DNA of 64,000 nucleotides from Massiliimalia sp964370215 (GTDB taxonomy: Bacteria; Bacillota; Clostridia; Oscillospirales; Ruminococcaceae): positions 13,492 through 77,491 of the forward strand of contig CAYJIM010000006.1 of NCBI GenBank assembly GCA_964370215.1, read 5' to 3'. The notes beneath the pieces were generated by a model. It had not been told where the DNA came from, made no database searches, and saw only the letters and a list, made by a program, of their open reading frames with translations. Both the position numbers and the translations under genes were made by a program. Of this stretch, positions 47,297 to 55,162 are shown piece by piece (position 1 is the first letter of the stretch; the number at the start of each line of letters is the position of its first letter).

Positions 47297-47375
47297 GAGT
47301 ATTAAGAGGGTGAATTTTCAAACAATCCTGTGAATTGTTTGAAAAGAGGGAGATTTTACGATAAAAAATCTCCCT
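47297..47375 (+). repeat. Gamma block, copy C
   Basis: Matches the reverse complement of 8420-8501 over about 80 bases with a few substitutions. It ends with the hairpin AGGGAGATTTT...AAAATCTCCCT. Confidence 0.8.
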
Positions 47376-47500
47376 GTGCGTAACACCGGCAGGCGTTTCG
47401 GTCGGGTCAAGACCCGACCCTACAGCACAATGGAAACAGGGTGCCAAACCTCGGGGACCACACAGGGTCGCCCCTACCTTTTCACTCTTCCCCTTTTGCC

Positions 47501-47529
47501 TTGCTTTTTTCCCCGTTCTCTGTTATAAT
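47501..47529 (+). promoter_or_regulatory. Promoter of the small membrane peptide gene
   Basis: TTGCTT (47501-47506) and TATAAT (47524-47529), 17-base spacer, about 50 bases before the ATG at 47581. Confidence 0.7.
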
Positions 47530-47580
47530 GAAAAAAATGAAACCGCTGAATCGGCGGGTTTTGGAATGGGGTTGCGGACA

Positions 47581-47715
47581 ATGAAACTGGCCTTAAAAAT
47601 CATCGCACTGCTACTACTTTGCTTTGCACTTTTCAAGTTGGTGCAATGGGTACTTTCCAAACTGGAATTGCCCTGTCGATCCGATTATTTTCGTTCTGTT
47701 TTGACAAACGACTAG
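47581..47715 (+). CDS. Small membrane peptide, unrecognised
   Basis: A 44-residue peptide starting MKLALKIIALLLLCFALFK, with one hydrophobic helix (about 6-26) and a short polar tail containing Pro-Cys and ending SVLTND. It is preceded by a good promoter and followed by a strong terminator, so the locus is transcribed on its own. The ribosome binding site is weak (GGGG 11 bases upstream). I know no family for it. It could be a small regulatory membrane protein or a toxin-like peptide, or not translated at all. Confidence 0.45.
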   Translation: MKLALKIIALLLLCFALFKLVQWVLSKLELPCRSDYFRSVLTND

Positions 47716-47746
47716 AAAAGTTTGACCACAACACAATAAAGGCGAC

Positions 47747-47787
47747 AAAAATGTGAGAAATTCATCGGAGTTTCTCACATTTTTTTG
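47747..47787 (+). terminator. Terminator after the small peptide gene
   Basis: AAAAATGTGAGAAA pairs with TTTCTCACATTTTT around a 10-base loop and continues into T. It isolates the small ORF from the Fe-S pair downstream. Confidence 0.9.
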
Positions 47788-47816
47788 GTTTTCGTCAAAT
47801 TCATCACAATAAATAC

Positions 47817-47845
47817 TTGATAAATTGTTTTAAAACCAGTATAAT
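47817..47845 (+). promoter_or_regulatory. Promoter of the NifU-like/GGGtGRT operon
   Basis: TTGATA (47817-47822) and TATAAT (47840-47845), 17-base spacer. Confidence 0.85.
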
Positions 47846-47917
47846 AAGAGAGGTGTCTGATATGAGGTTTTTCCCTGATACAGACAATGTAAATCAAAAA
47901 CTGAAAGGAGTTTTCAA

Positions 47918-48610
47918 ATGATTTATTCACATGAAGTAGAAACAATGTGTCCGATCGCACAAGGCGTCAATCATGGTGCTGCGCCGATTCCGGAAGAAGC
48001 AAAATGGGTGAAAGCCACTCAAATCACCGATATTTCCGGTCTTACTCACGGGGTGGGCTGGTGTGCGCCACAACAAGGTGCATGTAAGCTGACCTTGAAC
48101 GTTAAAGAGGGGATCATCCAAGAAGCTTTGGTTGAAACCGTTGGTTGTTCGGGGATGACACACTCCGCTGCAATGGCAACTGAAATCCTGCCGGGCAGAA
48201 CCGTTTTGGAAGCACTCAATACCGACTTGGTTTGTGATGCGATCAACACCGCGATGCGTGAATTGTTCCTGCAAATCGTGTACGGTCGTACCCAATCCGC
48301 ATTCTCCGAAGATGGTTTGCCAATCGGCGCCGGTTTGGAAGATTTGGGTAAAGGCTTGCGTTCGCAAGTTGGTACCATGTATGGTACCCTCAAAAAAGGT
48401 CCTCGTTACTTAGAAATGGCAGAAGGTTACGTTACCGGTATCGCAATCGACGATGAAGATCACATCATCGGTTACCAATTCGTAAGCTTTGGCAAAATGA
48501 TGGACTTTATCAAAGCGGGCGACGATGCAAACACCGCATTTGAAAAATCCAAAGGTCAATACGGCCGTGTCGAAGATGCTGTTAAAATCATCGACCCGAG
48601 ACACGAATAA
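47918..48610 (+). CDS. NifU/IscU-like iron-sulfur scaffold protein
   Basis: A 230-residue protein of the NifU-like group found in anaerobes next to GGGtGRT proteins. Three conserved-looking cysteines are candidates for cluster binding: Cys49 (GVGWCAPQQG), Cys56 (GACKLTLNV) and Cys77 (VGCSGMTHS), the last resembling the GC(S/A) motif of IscU. The C-terminal part (about 130-230) is extra compared with IscU. It begins with AAAGGAG seven bases before the ATG. The partner gene follows after 20 bases. Codons are strongly biased toward a few preferred ones in both genes, suggesting high expression. The physiological target is unknown. Confidence 0.85.
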   Translation: MIYSHEVETMCPIAQGVNHGAAPIPEEAKWVKATQITDISGLTHGVGWCAPQQGACKLTLNVKEGIIQEALVETVGCSGMTHSAAMATEILPGRTVLEALNTDLVCDAINTAMRELFLQIVYGRTQSAFSEDGLPIGAGLEDLGKGLRSQVGTMYGTLKKGPRYLEMAEGYVTGIAIDDEDHIIGYQFVSFGKMMDFIKAGDDANTAFEKSKGQYGRVEDAVKIIDPRHE

Positions 48611-48630
48611 TTTAGAGGAGGTAGTGTAAT

Positions 48631-49644
48631 ATGGCTTTGTTCGAATCTTACGAAAGAAGAATTGACAAAATCAATTCTGTTTTAAACAGCTATGGCATCT
48701 CTTCTATTGAAGAAGCGGAAAAAATCACCAAAGATGCCGGTCTGAATATTTATGACCAAGTCAAAGCAATCCAACCGATCTGCTTTGAAAATGCGTGCTG
48801 GGCTTACGTTGTAGGTACCGCAATCGCAATCAAAAAAGGTGCTACCCGTGCGGCTGACGCTGCTGCTGCAATTGGGGAAGGCTTGCAAGCATTCTGTATT
48901 CCTGGTTCTGTTGCTGACCAACGTAACGTTGGGATCGGTCACGGGAATCTTGGTAAAATGCTGTTGGAAGAAGAAACCGAGTGTTTCGCATTCTTGGCAG
49001 GTCACGAATCCTTCGCTGCTGCGGAAGGTGCAATCGGGATTGCTGAAAAAGCAAACAAAGTACGTCAAAAACCTTTGCGCGTTATCCTGAATGGTCTTGG
49101 TAAAGATGCGGCACAAATCATCTCGAGAATCAACGGCTTTACCTTCGTTGAAACCGACATGGACTATGCAACCGGCCAAGTCAAAGAAGTATACCGCAAA
49201 GCATACTCCACCGGCCTTCGTGCAAAAGTAAACTGCTACGGTGCAAACGATGTTACCGAAGGCGTTGCAATCATGCACAAAGAATTGGTTGACGTTTCCA
49301 TCACCGGGAACTCCACCAACCCTACCCGTTTCCAACATCCTGTTGCAGGTACCTACAAAAAAGAGTGCTTGGAACAAGGTAAAAAATACTTCTCTGTCGC
49401 TTCGGGCGGTGGTACCGGTCGTACCCTGCATCCGGACAACATGGCAGCAGGTCCTGCTTCTTACGGCATGACCGACACCATGGGTCGTATGCACTCCGAC
49501 GCACAATTTGCCGGTTCCTCTTCGGTACCTGCACACGTTGAAATGATGGGCCTGATCGGTATGGGTAACAACCCAATGGTCGGCGCTACCGTTGCATGTG
49601 CTGTATTGGTAGAAGAAGCTGCAAAAGCAGGTAAAATCAAATAA
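48631..49644 (+). CDS. GGGtGRT family protein
   Basis: A 337-residue soluble protein whose name motif GGGTGRT is present at 259-265 (SVASGGGTGRTLHPDN). Other landmarks are GEGLQAFCIPGSVADQRNVG, GHGNLGKML and GHESFAAAEGAIG. The family is defined by this glycine-rich motif, which may bind a phosphate-containing ligand; no biochemical function is established to my knowledge. It consistently pairs with a NifU-like scaffold, so a role in Fe-S or cofactor handling is inferred. AGAGGAGG lies upstream of the ATG. Confidence 0.9.
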   Translation: MALFESYERRIDKINSVLNSYGISSIEEAEKITKDAGLNIYDQVKAIQPICFENACWAYVVGTAIAIKKGATRAADAAAAIGEGLQAFCIPGSVADQRNVGIGHGNLGKMLLEEETECFAFLAGHESFAAAEGAIGIAEKANKVRQKPLRVILNGLGKDAAQIISRINGFTFVETDMDYATGQVKEVYRKAYSTGLRAKVNCYGANDVTEGVAIMHKELVDVSITGNSTNPTRFQHPVAGTYKKECLEQGKKYFSVASGGGTGRTLHPDNMAAGPASYGMTDTMGRMHSDAQFAGSSSVPAHVEMMGLIGMGNNPMVGATVACAVLVEEAAKAGKIK

Positions 49645-49670
49645 TTCAGGTCCTCAAAAAGCCTGTAAAA

Positions 49671-49714
49671 AGAAACTGTCACGAAAGAATTCTTTCGTGA
49701 CAGTTTCTTTTTTT
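49671..49714 (+). terminator. Terminator of the GGGtGRT operon
   Basis: AGAAACTGTCACGAAAGAA and its exact complement abut, forming a 19-bp hairpin, followed by TTTTTT. It is directly before the convergent GH3 stop codon and may serve both strands. Confidence 0.93.
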
Positions 49715-49715
49715 G

Positions 49716-51485
49716 TTATTCGCAGGCACCTGCCATTTCAATATAAGGGTCACCACAGTAAGGGTCTACCGGACTCATTCCTTTGAAGTCACTTCTGCCC
49801 ATCAATTTATCCATCAACGCTTTTCTTGAAAATTCATTGTTGTCATAAGCGTTGATATAAGTTTTCATCATCGGTGCATCAAACAGATGATAGGGATTTT
49901 GGGTACTGATGAACAGCACGGGAAGTTCCTCTGTGAACCACGGCGCATCGTCCCCACTGCCAAACAGCACATTCCAATCCAGTCGAATGACGGTGTTGTT
50001 CGATGCAGTCTCCACATTTGCAACATAGACGTAAATATCGTACTTTGCCTTAAAGTCCGCTACATTGCTTTGCATTTCTTGTAAGAATTTCTGTTGGTCA
50101 AGCGACAGGTTGCCTTCACCCAAATCCTTTGGTGTTAATTTTGTAGAGCGATTTCTCATGGTGACTGTAAAGCCTTCCTGTTCAAACAGTGTTTTCATCG
50201 CTACTGCTTTTGGTTCATTGGGATCATCGCTGTGTTGGATTACATTCAAGTACATTTTTGGTGTTTTGGTTGGCGATAAAGGCAGTAATTTCTGTGTATC
50301 TCGCACGAGTGTGATAGACTCATCGGCGTTTTTTTCCTGCCATTTGATAAATTCATCGCATCCAATACAGTCCATTGCAGATCTGTCAGGAAGAAGGGTG
50401 CCTGCCTCTTTTTTGAGGTGCAACTTCAAAGAAGCTTTGGTCGCCAAAATTCTGGTTACCGCTTCGTCCACACGTTGCAAAGTCAATAACCCATCCGCAA
50501 TCCCCTGCATCATAAATTGATAATCTTCATCCAGATTTTTGTTGAACAAAAACATATCGCAACCTGCTGCAATGGCAGTTGGTACCGCAATATTTCTTGG
50601 CATGGCGCTTGCAAAGCCAATCATGAGTGTTGCATCGGTCACAATCAAGCCGTTGAATTGCAATTCTTTTCGCAAAACATTATTTAACAGTGCCGGTGAC
50701 AGGGTTGCAGGCATGACCTTTTCTTTACTTGTTGCATTGGGGCAAATCTCTTCTACCAATTTGGGCTGTGCAATGTGTCCCACCATTACGGTTTTTGCCC
50801 CTTGATCGATCAGCGTTTGATAAATTTTTCCAAATGTTTTTCTCCATTCATCAGCCGATTGTCTGTTGATGGAGGTCACCAAATGTTGATCCCTTTCATC
50901 GGTGCCATCGCCCGGAAAGTGCTTGATGGAAACAGCAACATCTTCCTCATCTGCCGCACGCAAATATGCTTGTGCACAGCTGATGATGGTGTCCATGTCA
51001 CTGCCAAAGGTACGCACATTGGTAATGGGACTTTTGTATTCATAATCTATATCGACAATGGGCGCAAACGCCCAGTTGAGCCCTACCGCAGCACCTTCTT
51101 GACAGGCAGCTTTTGCCATGTGGTAGGCATTTTCAACATCGCCGGTTGCTGCTACCGCCATCGGTTTGCCAAAAGTGGATCCTTCCTTTATGATGCCGTT
51201 GCCACCGGACTCCAAATTTGCCGCTAACAGCAGTGGAGTATTGCTCAATTCTTGAATGCGGGTATGCACTTGTCTGATTTCGTCCTTGCCACCCGGTCGG
51301 TACATCATACCACCGATTTTCAAATCACAGATCAGATGGCTCAAATAAGCATCGTCTGCACGCATCCCGATCGGACAAAATAGTTGTCCTACTTTTTCCT
51401 CAAGGCTCATGCCTGCCAAGGTTGTTTCCACCCAGTTGATCGCCTTGTCGTCCAGAAAAAATGGATTTTGTTTTAATTGGATCAT
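49716..51485 (-). CDS. Glycoside hydrolase family 3 protein
   Basis: A 589-residue cytoplasmic GH3 enzyme without signal peptide. The N-terminal barrel has EEKVGQLF, KHFPGDG at 188-194 followed by Asp199 and His201. That DxH pair is the acid/base dyad of NagZ-type beta-N-acetylhexosaminidases rather than of beta-glucosidases. The predicted nucleophile is Asp284 in GLIVTDATLMIG. The second domain (about 380-589) is an alpha/beta sandwich. The family therefore suggests a hexosaminidase- or phosphorylase-like activity, while the neighbours are arabinoside genes. Its divergent neighbour is an AraC regulator, the likely controller. Confidence 0.88.
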   Translation of the reverse strand: MIQLKQNPFFLDDKAINWVETTLAGMSLEEKVGQLFCPIGMRADDAYLSHLICDLKIGGMMYRPGGKDEIRQVHTRIQELSNTPLLLAANLESGGNGIIKEGSTFGKPMAVAATGDVENAYHMAKAACQEGAAVGLNWAFAPIVDIDYEYKSPITNVRTFGSDMDTIISCAQAYLRAADEEDVAVSIKHFPGDGTDERDQHLVTSINRQSADEWRKTFGKIYQTLIDQGAKTVMVGHIAQPKLVEEICPNATSKEKVMPATLSPALLNNVLRKELQFNGLIVTDATLMIGFASAMPRNIAVPTAIAAGCDMFLFNKNLDEDYQFMMQGIADGLLTLQRVDEAVTRILATKASLKLHLKKEAGTLLPDRSAMDCIGCDEFIKWQEKNADESITLVRDTQKLLPLSPTKTPKMYLNVIQHSDDPNEPKAVAMKTLFEQEGFTVTMRNRSTKLTPKDLGEGNLSLDQQKFLQEMQSNVADFKAKYDIYVYVANVETASNNTVIRLDWNVLFGSGDDAPWFTEELPVLFISTQNPYHLFDAPMMKTYINAYDNNEFSRKALMDKLMGRSDFKGMSPVDPYCGDPYIEMAGACE

Positions 51486-51559
51486 TGGTTTTTCCTACCT
51501 TTCTTTTTTACATTGATATGATTGACATTGAACTGTATTGTTTTTGGTGAAAACAGGGG

Positions 51560-51588
51560 TTGTCTTCACCGTTCGATCATGCTATGAT
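51560..51588 (+). promoter_or_regulatory. Promoter of the AraC-family regulator gene
   Basis: TTGTCT (51560-51565) and TATGAT (51583-51588), 17-base spacer. It shows that ATGs at or before 51584 cannot be the start. Confidence 0.75.
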
Positions 51589-51682
51589 AGAATTATTATT
51601 TCAAACAGTTTACAGCACACCGCTTTGTCTTGTCAACACAGCCGTTTTGCTGTTACAAATGATGAGAACACGGAGGGTAATG

Positions 51683-52459
51683 ATGCAAACGCACACAGGT
51701 TCATCATACAGCAAGTTGTATGATAGCGCAGAAGAACCACAGGCTGACAATGCTTCAAAAAATGTATTGCTGCGCTTCCATGAAGGGATCCCTCACCACA
51801 GTGCTCATTTTGAAGAGCAAATGTCGCTTGCAATTTCTGAGGGAGATTATGATAAATTTTTAAAACGCAAGCAACAATCTTTGAATGGAACGGTCGGCTT
51901 GATGAGCACCAATGCCATCATGCAGGCACGGTATAGTTTTGTCTGTGCCATTTTCACCATTAGCAGAGCTGCGATCAAGGGCGGTGTATCTACAGAACAG
52001 AGCTTCCAGCTCAGTGATACCTATTGCCAAAAGATGGACAAATTGACCACAGTCGAGTCGATTTACAGCTTGCTGGATCATGCCGTTCGTGATTACTGCG
52101 ATCGGGTAAAAAAAGTACGCGCACAAACCAATTACACCACCTACACAAAAATTGTCCTCGAATACATCCGCACACATCTATGCGAGCCGATCAGGATGGA
52201 GGATTTGGTGCGTGAAGCAAGCCTCAACAAACGTAGCTTATCCATCTACTTTAAGCAGGATATGGGGTGTGGTATTCCAGCCTACATCACTGCCATGCGT
52301 ATGGAAGAAGCAAGGGTTCTGCTCGCCAATACCACATTGTCCCTTGTTGAAATCAGCGAAATGCTCTGCTTTTCTAACCAGAGTCATTTTGGAAAAATTT
52401 ACAAATCTTATTGGCACACGACACCTCATGAATATCGAAAATCCTTAGATCAACATTAG
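51683..52459 (+). CDS. AraC-family transcriptional regulator
   Basis: A 258-residue regulator with a C-terminal AraC helix-turn-helix pair (about 160-258): EPIRMEDLVREASLNKRSLSIYFK, then TTLSLVEISEMLCFSNQSHFGKIYK, ending in the family signature TPHEYRK. The N-terminal half has no clear sugar-binding cupin and is rich in helices (HHSAHFEEQMSLAISEGDYDKF), like AraC proteins that follow two-component or helical sensor domains. The frame runs upstream into the promoter; GGAGGG six bases before the ATG at 51683 sets the start. It is divergent from the GH3 gene and convergent with pgmB. Confidence 0.88.
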   Translation: MQTHTGSSYSKLYDSAEEPQADNASKNVLLRFHEGIPHHSAHFEEQMSLAISEGDYDKFLKRKQQSLNGTVGLMSTNAIMQARYSFVCAIFTISRAAIKGGVSTEQSFQLSDTYCQKMDKLTTVESIYSLLDHAVRDYCDRVKKVRAQTNYTTYTKIVLEYIRTHLCEPIRMEDLVREASLNKRSLSIYFKQDMGCGIPAYITAMRMEEARVLLANTTLSLVEISEMLCFSNQSHFGKIYKSYWHTTPHEYRKSLDQH

Positions 52460-52472
52460 TGTCAAAGGATCG

Positions 52473-53126
52473 TCACGACACCCTATGCGGTAGAATCTTT
52501 AGTAACTCTGCAAAACGATGAATGCTGTAGTCATTTTTAGAATAACCCGCAGCATCCCCTATACCAATTGCAACCATATTGGCTGCCACTGCCGCTTCAA
52601 TACCGGCAACTGCATCTTCGATCACGACACACTCGTCATTGCTACATCCTAAAAATTGTGCCGCTTTATCGAACACTTCCGGATGGGGTTTGGAATGTGT
52701 GATGTTGGTGCCGTCGGATACTGCATCAAACAATGTGGCGGTATTCGTCAACGATAAAATGTACTTTGCATTTTTGCTGGAAGACCCGATGGCAAGTTGA
52801 AATCCTCTCGTTTTGAGCTGTTTTAGGGTGTCGATCACCTCGTCAGACACATCCTCGGGGGTTAAGGTTTTCAACAATTCTTTGTAGATGGTGTTTTTCT
52901 CTTCGGCGATGGTTTCCTTTTCTGCTGTCGAAAAAGGGGTGCCTTGATGGGATTCTAAGATGATTTCCAGACTTTCCATCCGACTGACGCCACGAAGTCT
53001 GTGGTTGATTTTTTCATCAAAATAGACACCGTATTGATCGGCAACCCTTTTCCACGCTTGATAATGAAAGGTATCGGTGGACAAAATCACGCCATCCAGA
53101 TCAAAAATAATTCCTTTTTGTTTCAT
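52473..53126 (-). CDS. pgmB: Beta-phosphoglucomutase
   Basis: A HAD-superfamily mutase of 217 residues that interconverts beta-glucose 1-phosphate and glucose 6-phosphate. The nucleophile motif is FDLDGVI with Asp9 and acid/base Asp11; the cap includes FHYQAWKRVADQYG and HRLRGVSRMESLEIIL, characteristic of beta-PGM; IGSSSKNAKYIL and CVVIEDAVAGIEAA complete the active site. Such enzymes usually serve a disaccharide phosphorylase, none of which is in the window. It has its own ribosome binding site (AAAGGAG) and is separated from the permease gene upstream by a terminator. Confidence 0.92.
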   Translation of the reverse strand: MKQKGIIFDLDGVILSTDTFHYQAWKRVADQYGVYFDEKINHRLRGVSRMESLEIILESHQGTPFSTAEKETIAEEKNTIYKELLKTLTPEDVSDEVIDTLKQLKTRGFQLAIGSSSKNAKYILSLTNTATLFDAVSDGTNITHSKPHPEVFDKAAQFLGCSNDECVVIEDAVAGIEAAVAANMVAIGIGDAAGYSKNDYSIHRFAELLKILPHRVS

Positions 53127-53293
53127 AACCGCTCCTTTGTTGTGTTCATCGATGTTCCCAATCGTTCATCGCTGTCACAGTTTTTTCTTTCACCTCTTAT
53201 TATAAAGATTTTTACAGCAATGGCTATTATTATGATGATTTCTTTGTTACTTTTTGGAGTTTTAACAAACATCGCTTATCAATTGCCCGTAGA

Positions 53294-53334
53294 AAAATCA
53301 CCTTACCGATTCAGTATCTCGGTAAGGTGGTTTT
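53294..53334 (-). terminator. Terminator of the abfA-ABC transporter operon
   Basis: AAAACCACCTTACCGA and TCGGTAAGGTGATTTT pair on the reverse strand with a 9-base loop, continuing into T. It lies 24 bases past the permease stop and separates pgmB from the operon. Confidence 0.9.
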
Positions 53335-53357
53335 GTTTTAATGTCCAGCATCATGAA

Positions 53358-54209
53358 TCATCCTTTTACTGCACCGGCGGTCAAGCCGTCCAAAAAGTAT
53401 CGTTGGAAGGCCAAGAACAGAATAAACACAGGGATGACCGAGAAAAATGCACCGACAATGAGTAGATCGTAGTTGTTGCCATAAGGGGTCATCAGGGTGC
53501 CCAGACCGATGGGTAGGGTGAATTTATTGGCAGAGCGCAGCACGAGCATCGGCCACAAAAAGTTGTTCCAACTGCCCATCCCATTCAAAATGGCCATCGC
53601 TGCAAAGGCAGGCTTCATGATTGGTAGAATCAATCGAAAGAAAATGCCGTATTCTGTCGCACCGTCCACCCGTCCTGCGTCGATGATTTCCAATGGCACC
53701 GACGTGAGGTATTGTCTGAAAAAGAAGATGGTCGAGGCATGTGCGATGCCCGGCAGGATAATCCCACCCCATGAATCGATCAAGCGCAAGGCGATAATCT
53801 CCTGATAAAGGGGCAACATCAAAATTTCAAACGGTACCATCATCGTCAACAATACACAGAGGAATAGGGCGTTTTTCCCTTTAAAGGAGTAGCAACCGAA
53901 GCCATAGGCGACAAAGGCGCTCACCATTAACACCAAAACGACCTGTACAATCGTCAAACCAAAACTATTCCAAAACCAAGTGAAGTAGGAGTGACTACCG
54001 GTAAACAGATAGAGATAGCCGTTGAGGGACATAATATCGGGTTGAATCATCAAATTCAATCCGCTGTGGATGATCTCCACGCCCGGTTTGAAACTGGCAA
54101 TAAAATTTGCATAAAGAGGAATGACGACCAGAATGCCGAGTATGGTAAAATACAAAGTGGAACAAATCATTGCAAAAGAAATCTTTTGTCGCTTTATTGT
54201 TTTTGCCAT
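53358..54209 (-). CDS. Carbohydrate ABC transporter permease (MalG/AraQ-like)
   Basis: A 283-residue inner-membrane permease of the CUT1 type with six hydrophobic helices. The cytoplasmic EAA loop, where the ATPase docks, is DAGRVDGATEYGIFFRLILPIMKPAF. The N-terminus (FTILGILVVIPLYANFIASF) and C-terminus (FLAFQRYFLDGLTAGAVKG) match the MalG-side group. It follows the other permease by two bases, so the pair is co-translated. No ATPase gene is in the window; CUT1 importers in Bacillota commonly share an MsmK-type ATPase from elsewhere. Confidence 0.94.
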   Translation of the reverse strand: MAKTIKRQKISFAMICSTLYFTILGILVVIPLYANFIASFKPGVEIIHSGLNLMIQPDIMSLNGYLYLFTGSHSYFTWFWNSFGLTIVQVVLVLMVSAFVAYGFGCYSFKGKNALFLCVLLTMMVPFEILMLPLYQEIIALRLIDSWGGIILPGIAHASTIFFFRQYLTSVPLEIIDAGRVDGATEYGIFFRLILPIMKPAFAAMAILNGMGSWNNFLWPMLVLRSANKFTLPIGLGTLMTPYGNNYDLLIVGAFFSVIPVFILFLAFQRYFLDGLTAGAVKG

Positions 54210-54210
54210 A

Positions 54211-55098
54211 CTAGTCCTCCTTCTTCAGCACGCCGTTCCAACGAAGCTGAATTAAATTGATGGTCATCGCTAAAATCAACAGGATAATACCAACCGTCGA
54301 AGCATAGCCTAAGTCATTGCGTTCAATCCCCTGCTTATACAGGTATCCAACGATGGTCAAACTCATATTTTTCGGAGAGCTTGATCCCCAGATCATGTAA
54401 CTTTCGGTAAACATCGCAAGGCCTGCATAAACCGAAATGGTCAGCACATAAATCGAAGTGGGCTTCAACATCGGCATGGTGATTCTGATGAATTTTTGCC
54501 ATACTGTAGCGCCGTCAATGTCTGCCGACTCATACAATTCTTCGGGAATGCCTTTTAATCCAGAGAGATAATACATCATGTTCACACCGGTCCAGCGCCA
54601 ACAACACAGCAGCAACAATATCGGCATTGCCCATTCCTGCTGTCTTTTCCAACTGATCGCCTCACCGCCAAAAAATTGTACAATTTGATTCATCAGCGCA
54701 TCGGGACTGTCACTAAACGCTAGGCTGAACAGCGTCCCTGCAACCACCACCGAGGTCAGCGCCGGTAAGTACATCAGCGCTTTATAGACGCCACCAAACC
54801 GCACCACTTTGCTGTTGATGATACAGGCATAGAGCATTGGGAATGGAATGAGCAGCAGCAACGATCCGATCATGTAAACAAAACTGTTTTTTACTGCGGT
54901 AAAAAACACACTATCCCCCAGTAGCTTTTCATAGTTGTCCAATCCAATAAATGTCGCTTGTCCTGGCAATATTTCTTGAAAACTCATCTGCACGGTGGTG
55001 ATCATCGGATAGATAAAGAACCCACAAAACACCAACAGAAACGGTAAAATGAATAGATACGGAGCGATCTTTTGACTGTATAAAAATTTTTTTATCAT
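54211..55098 (-). CDS. Carbohydrate ABC transporter permease (MalF/AraP-like)
   Basis: A 295-residue permease with six helices starting IAPYLFILPFLLVFCGFFIYP and an EAA loop ESADIDGATVWQKFIRITMPMLKPT. The profile is that of the MalF-side partner in oligosaccharide importers. It follows the binding-protein gene after 64 bases and precedes the MalG-like gene directly. Together with the lipoprotein it forms an importer, probably for arabinose-containing oligosaccharides given the flanking GH51 and GH127 genes; the sugar is inferred from context only. Confidence 0.94.
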   Translation of the reverse strand: MIKKFLYSQKIAPYLFILPFLLVFCGFFIYPMITTVQMSFQEILPGQATFIGLDNYEKLLGDSVFFTAVKNSFVYMIGSLLLLIPFPMLYACIINSKVVRFGGVYKALMYLPALTSVVVAGTLFSLAFSDSPDALMNQIVQFFGGEAISWKRQQEWAMPILLLLCCWRWTGVNMMYYLSGLKGIPEELYESADIDGATVWQKFIRITMPMLKPTSIYVLTISVYAGLAMFTESYMIWGSSSPKNMSLTIVGYLYKQGIERNDLGYASTVGIILLILAMTINLIQLRWNGVLKKED

Positions 55099-55162
55099 AA
55101 CGATTCCTCCATGAAGAATGACAACTCTCCACCCAAATACGATAGAGAGTTGTTGTCACCCC

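Larger units (their letters stand above)
47091..47480. repeat. Intergenic hairpin mosaic, locus C
   Basis: No gene is seen between eno and the small ORF at 47581. The stretch starts inside the eno stop with GCCGGTAGCACCGGC (also at about 61768-61782 in reverse), then a partial beta module, a GACCAC/GTCGCTCCTACA element, the alpha module, the gamma block and a GGTCGGGTCAAGACCCGACC hairpin. Confidence 0.75.

Noticed and set aside
51560..51682. Longer AraC-regulator N-terminus
   Set aside because: The first codons overlap the promoter elements; the strong ribosome binding site is at 51672-51677.
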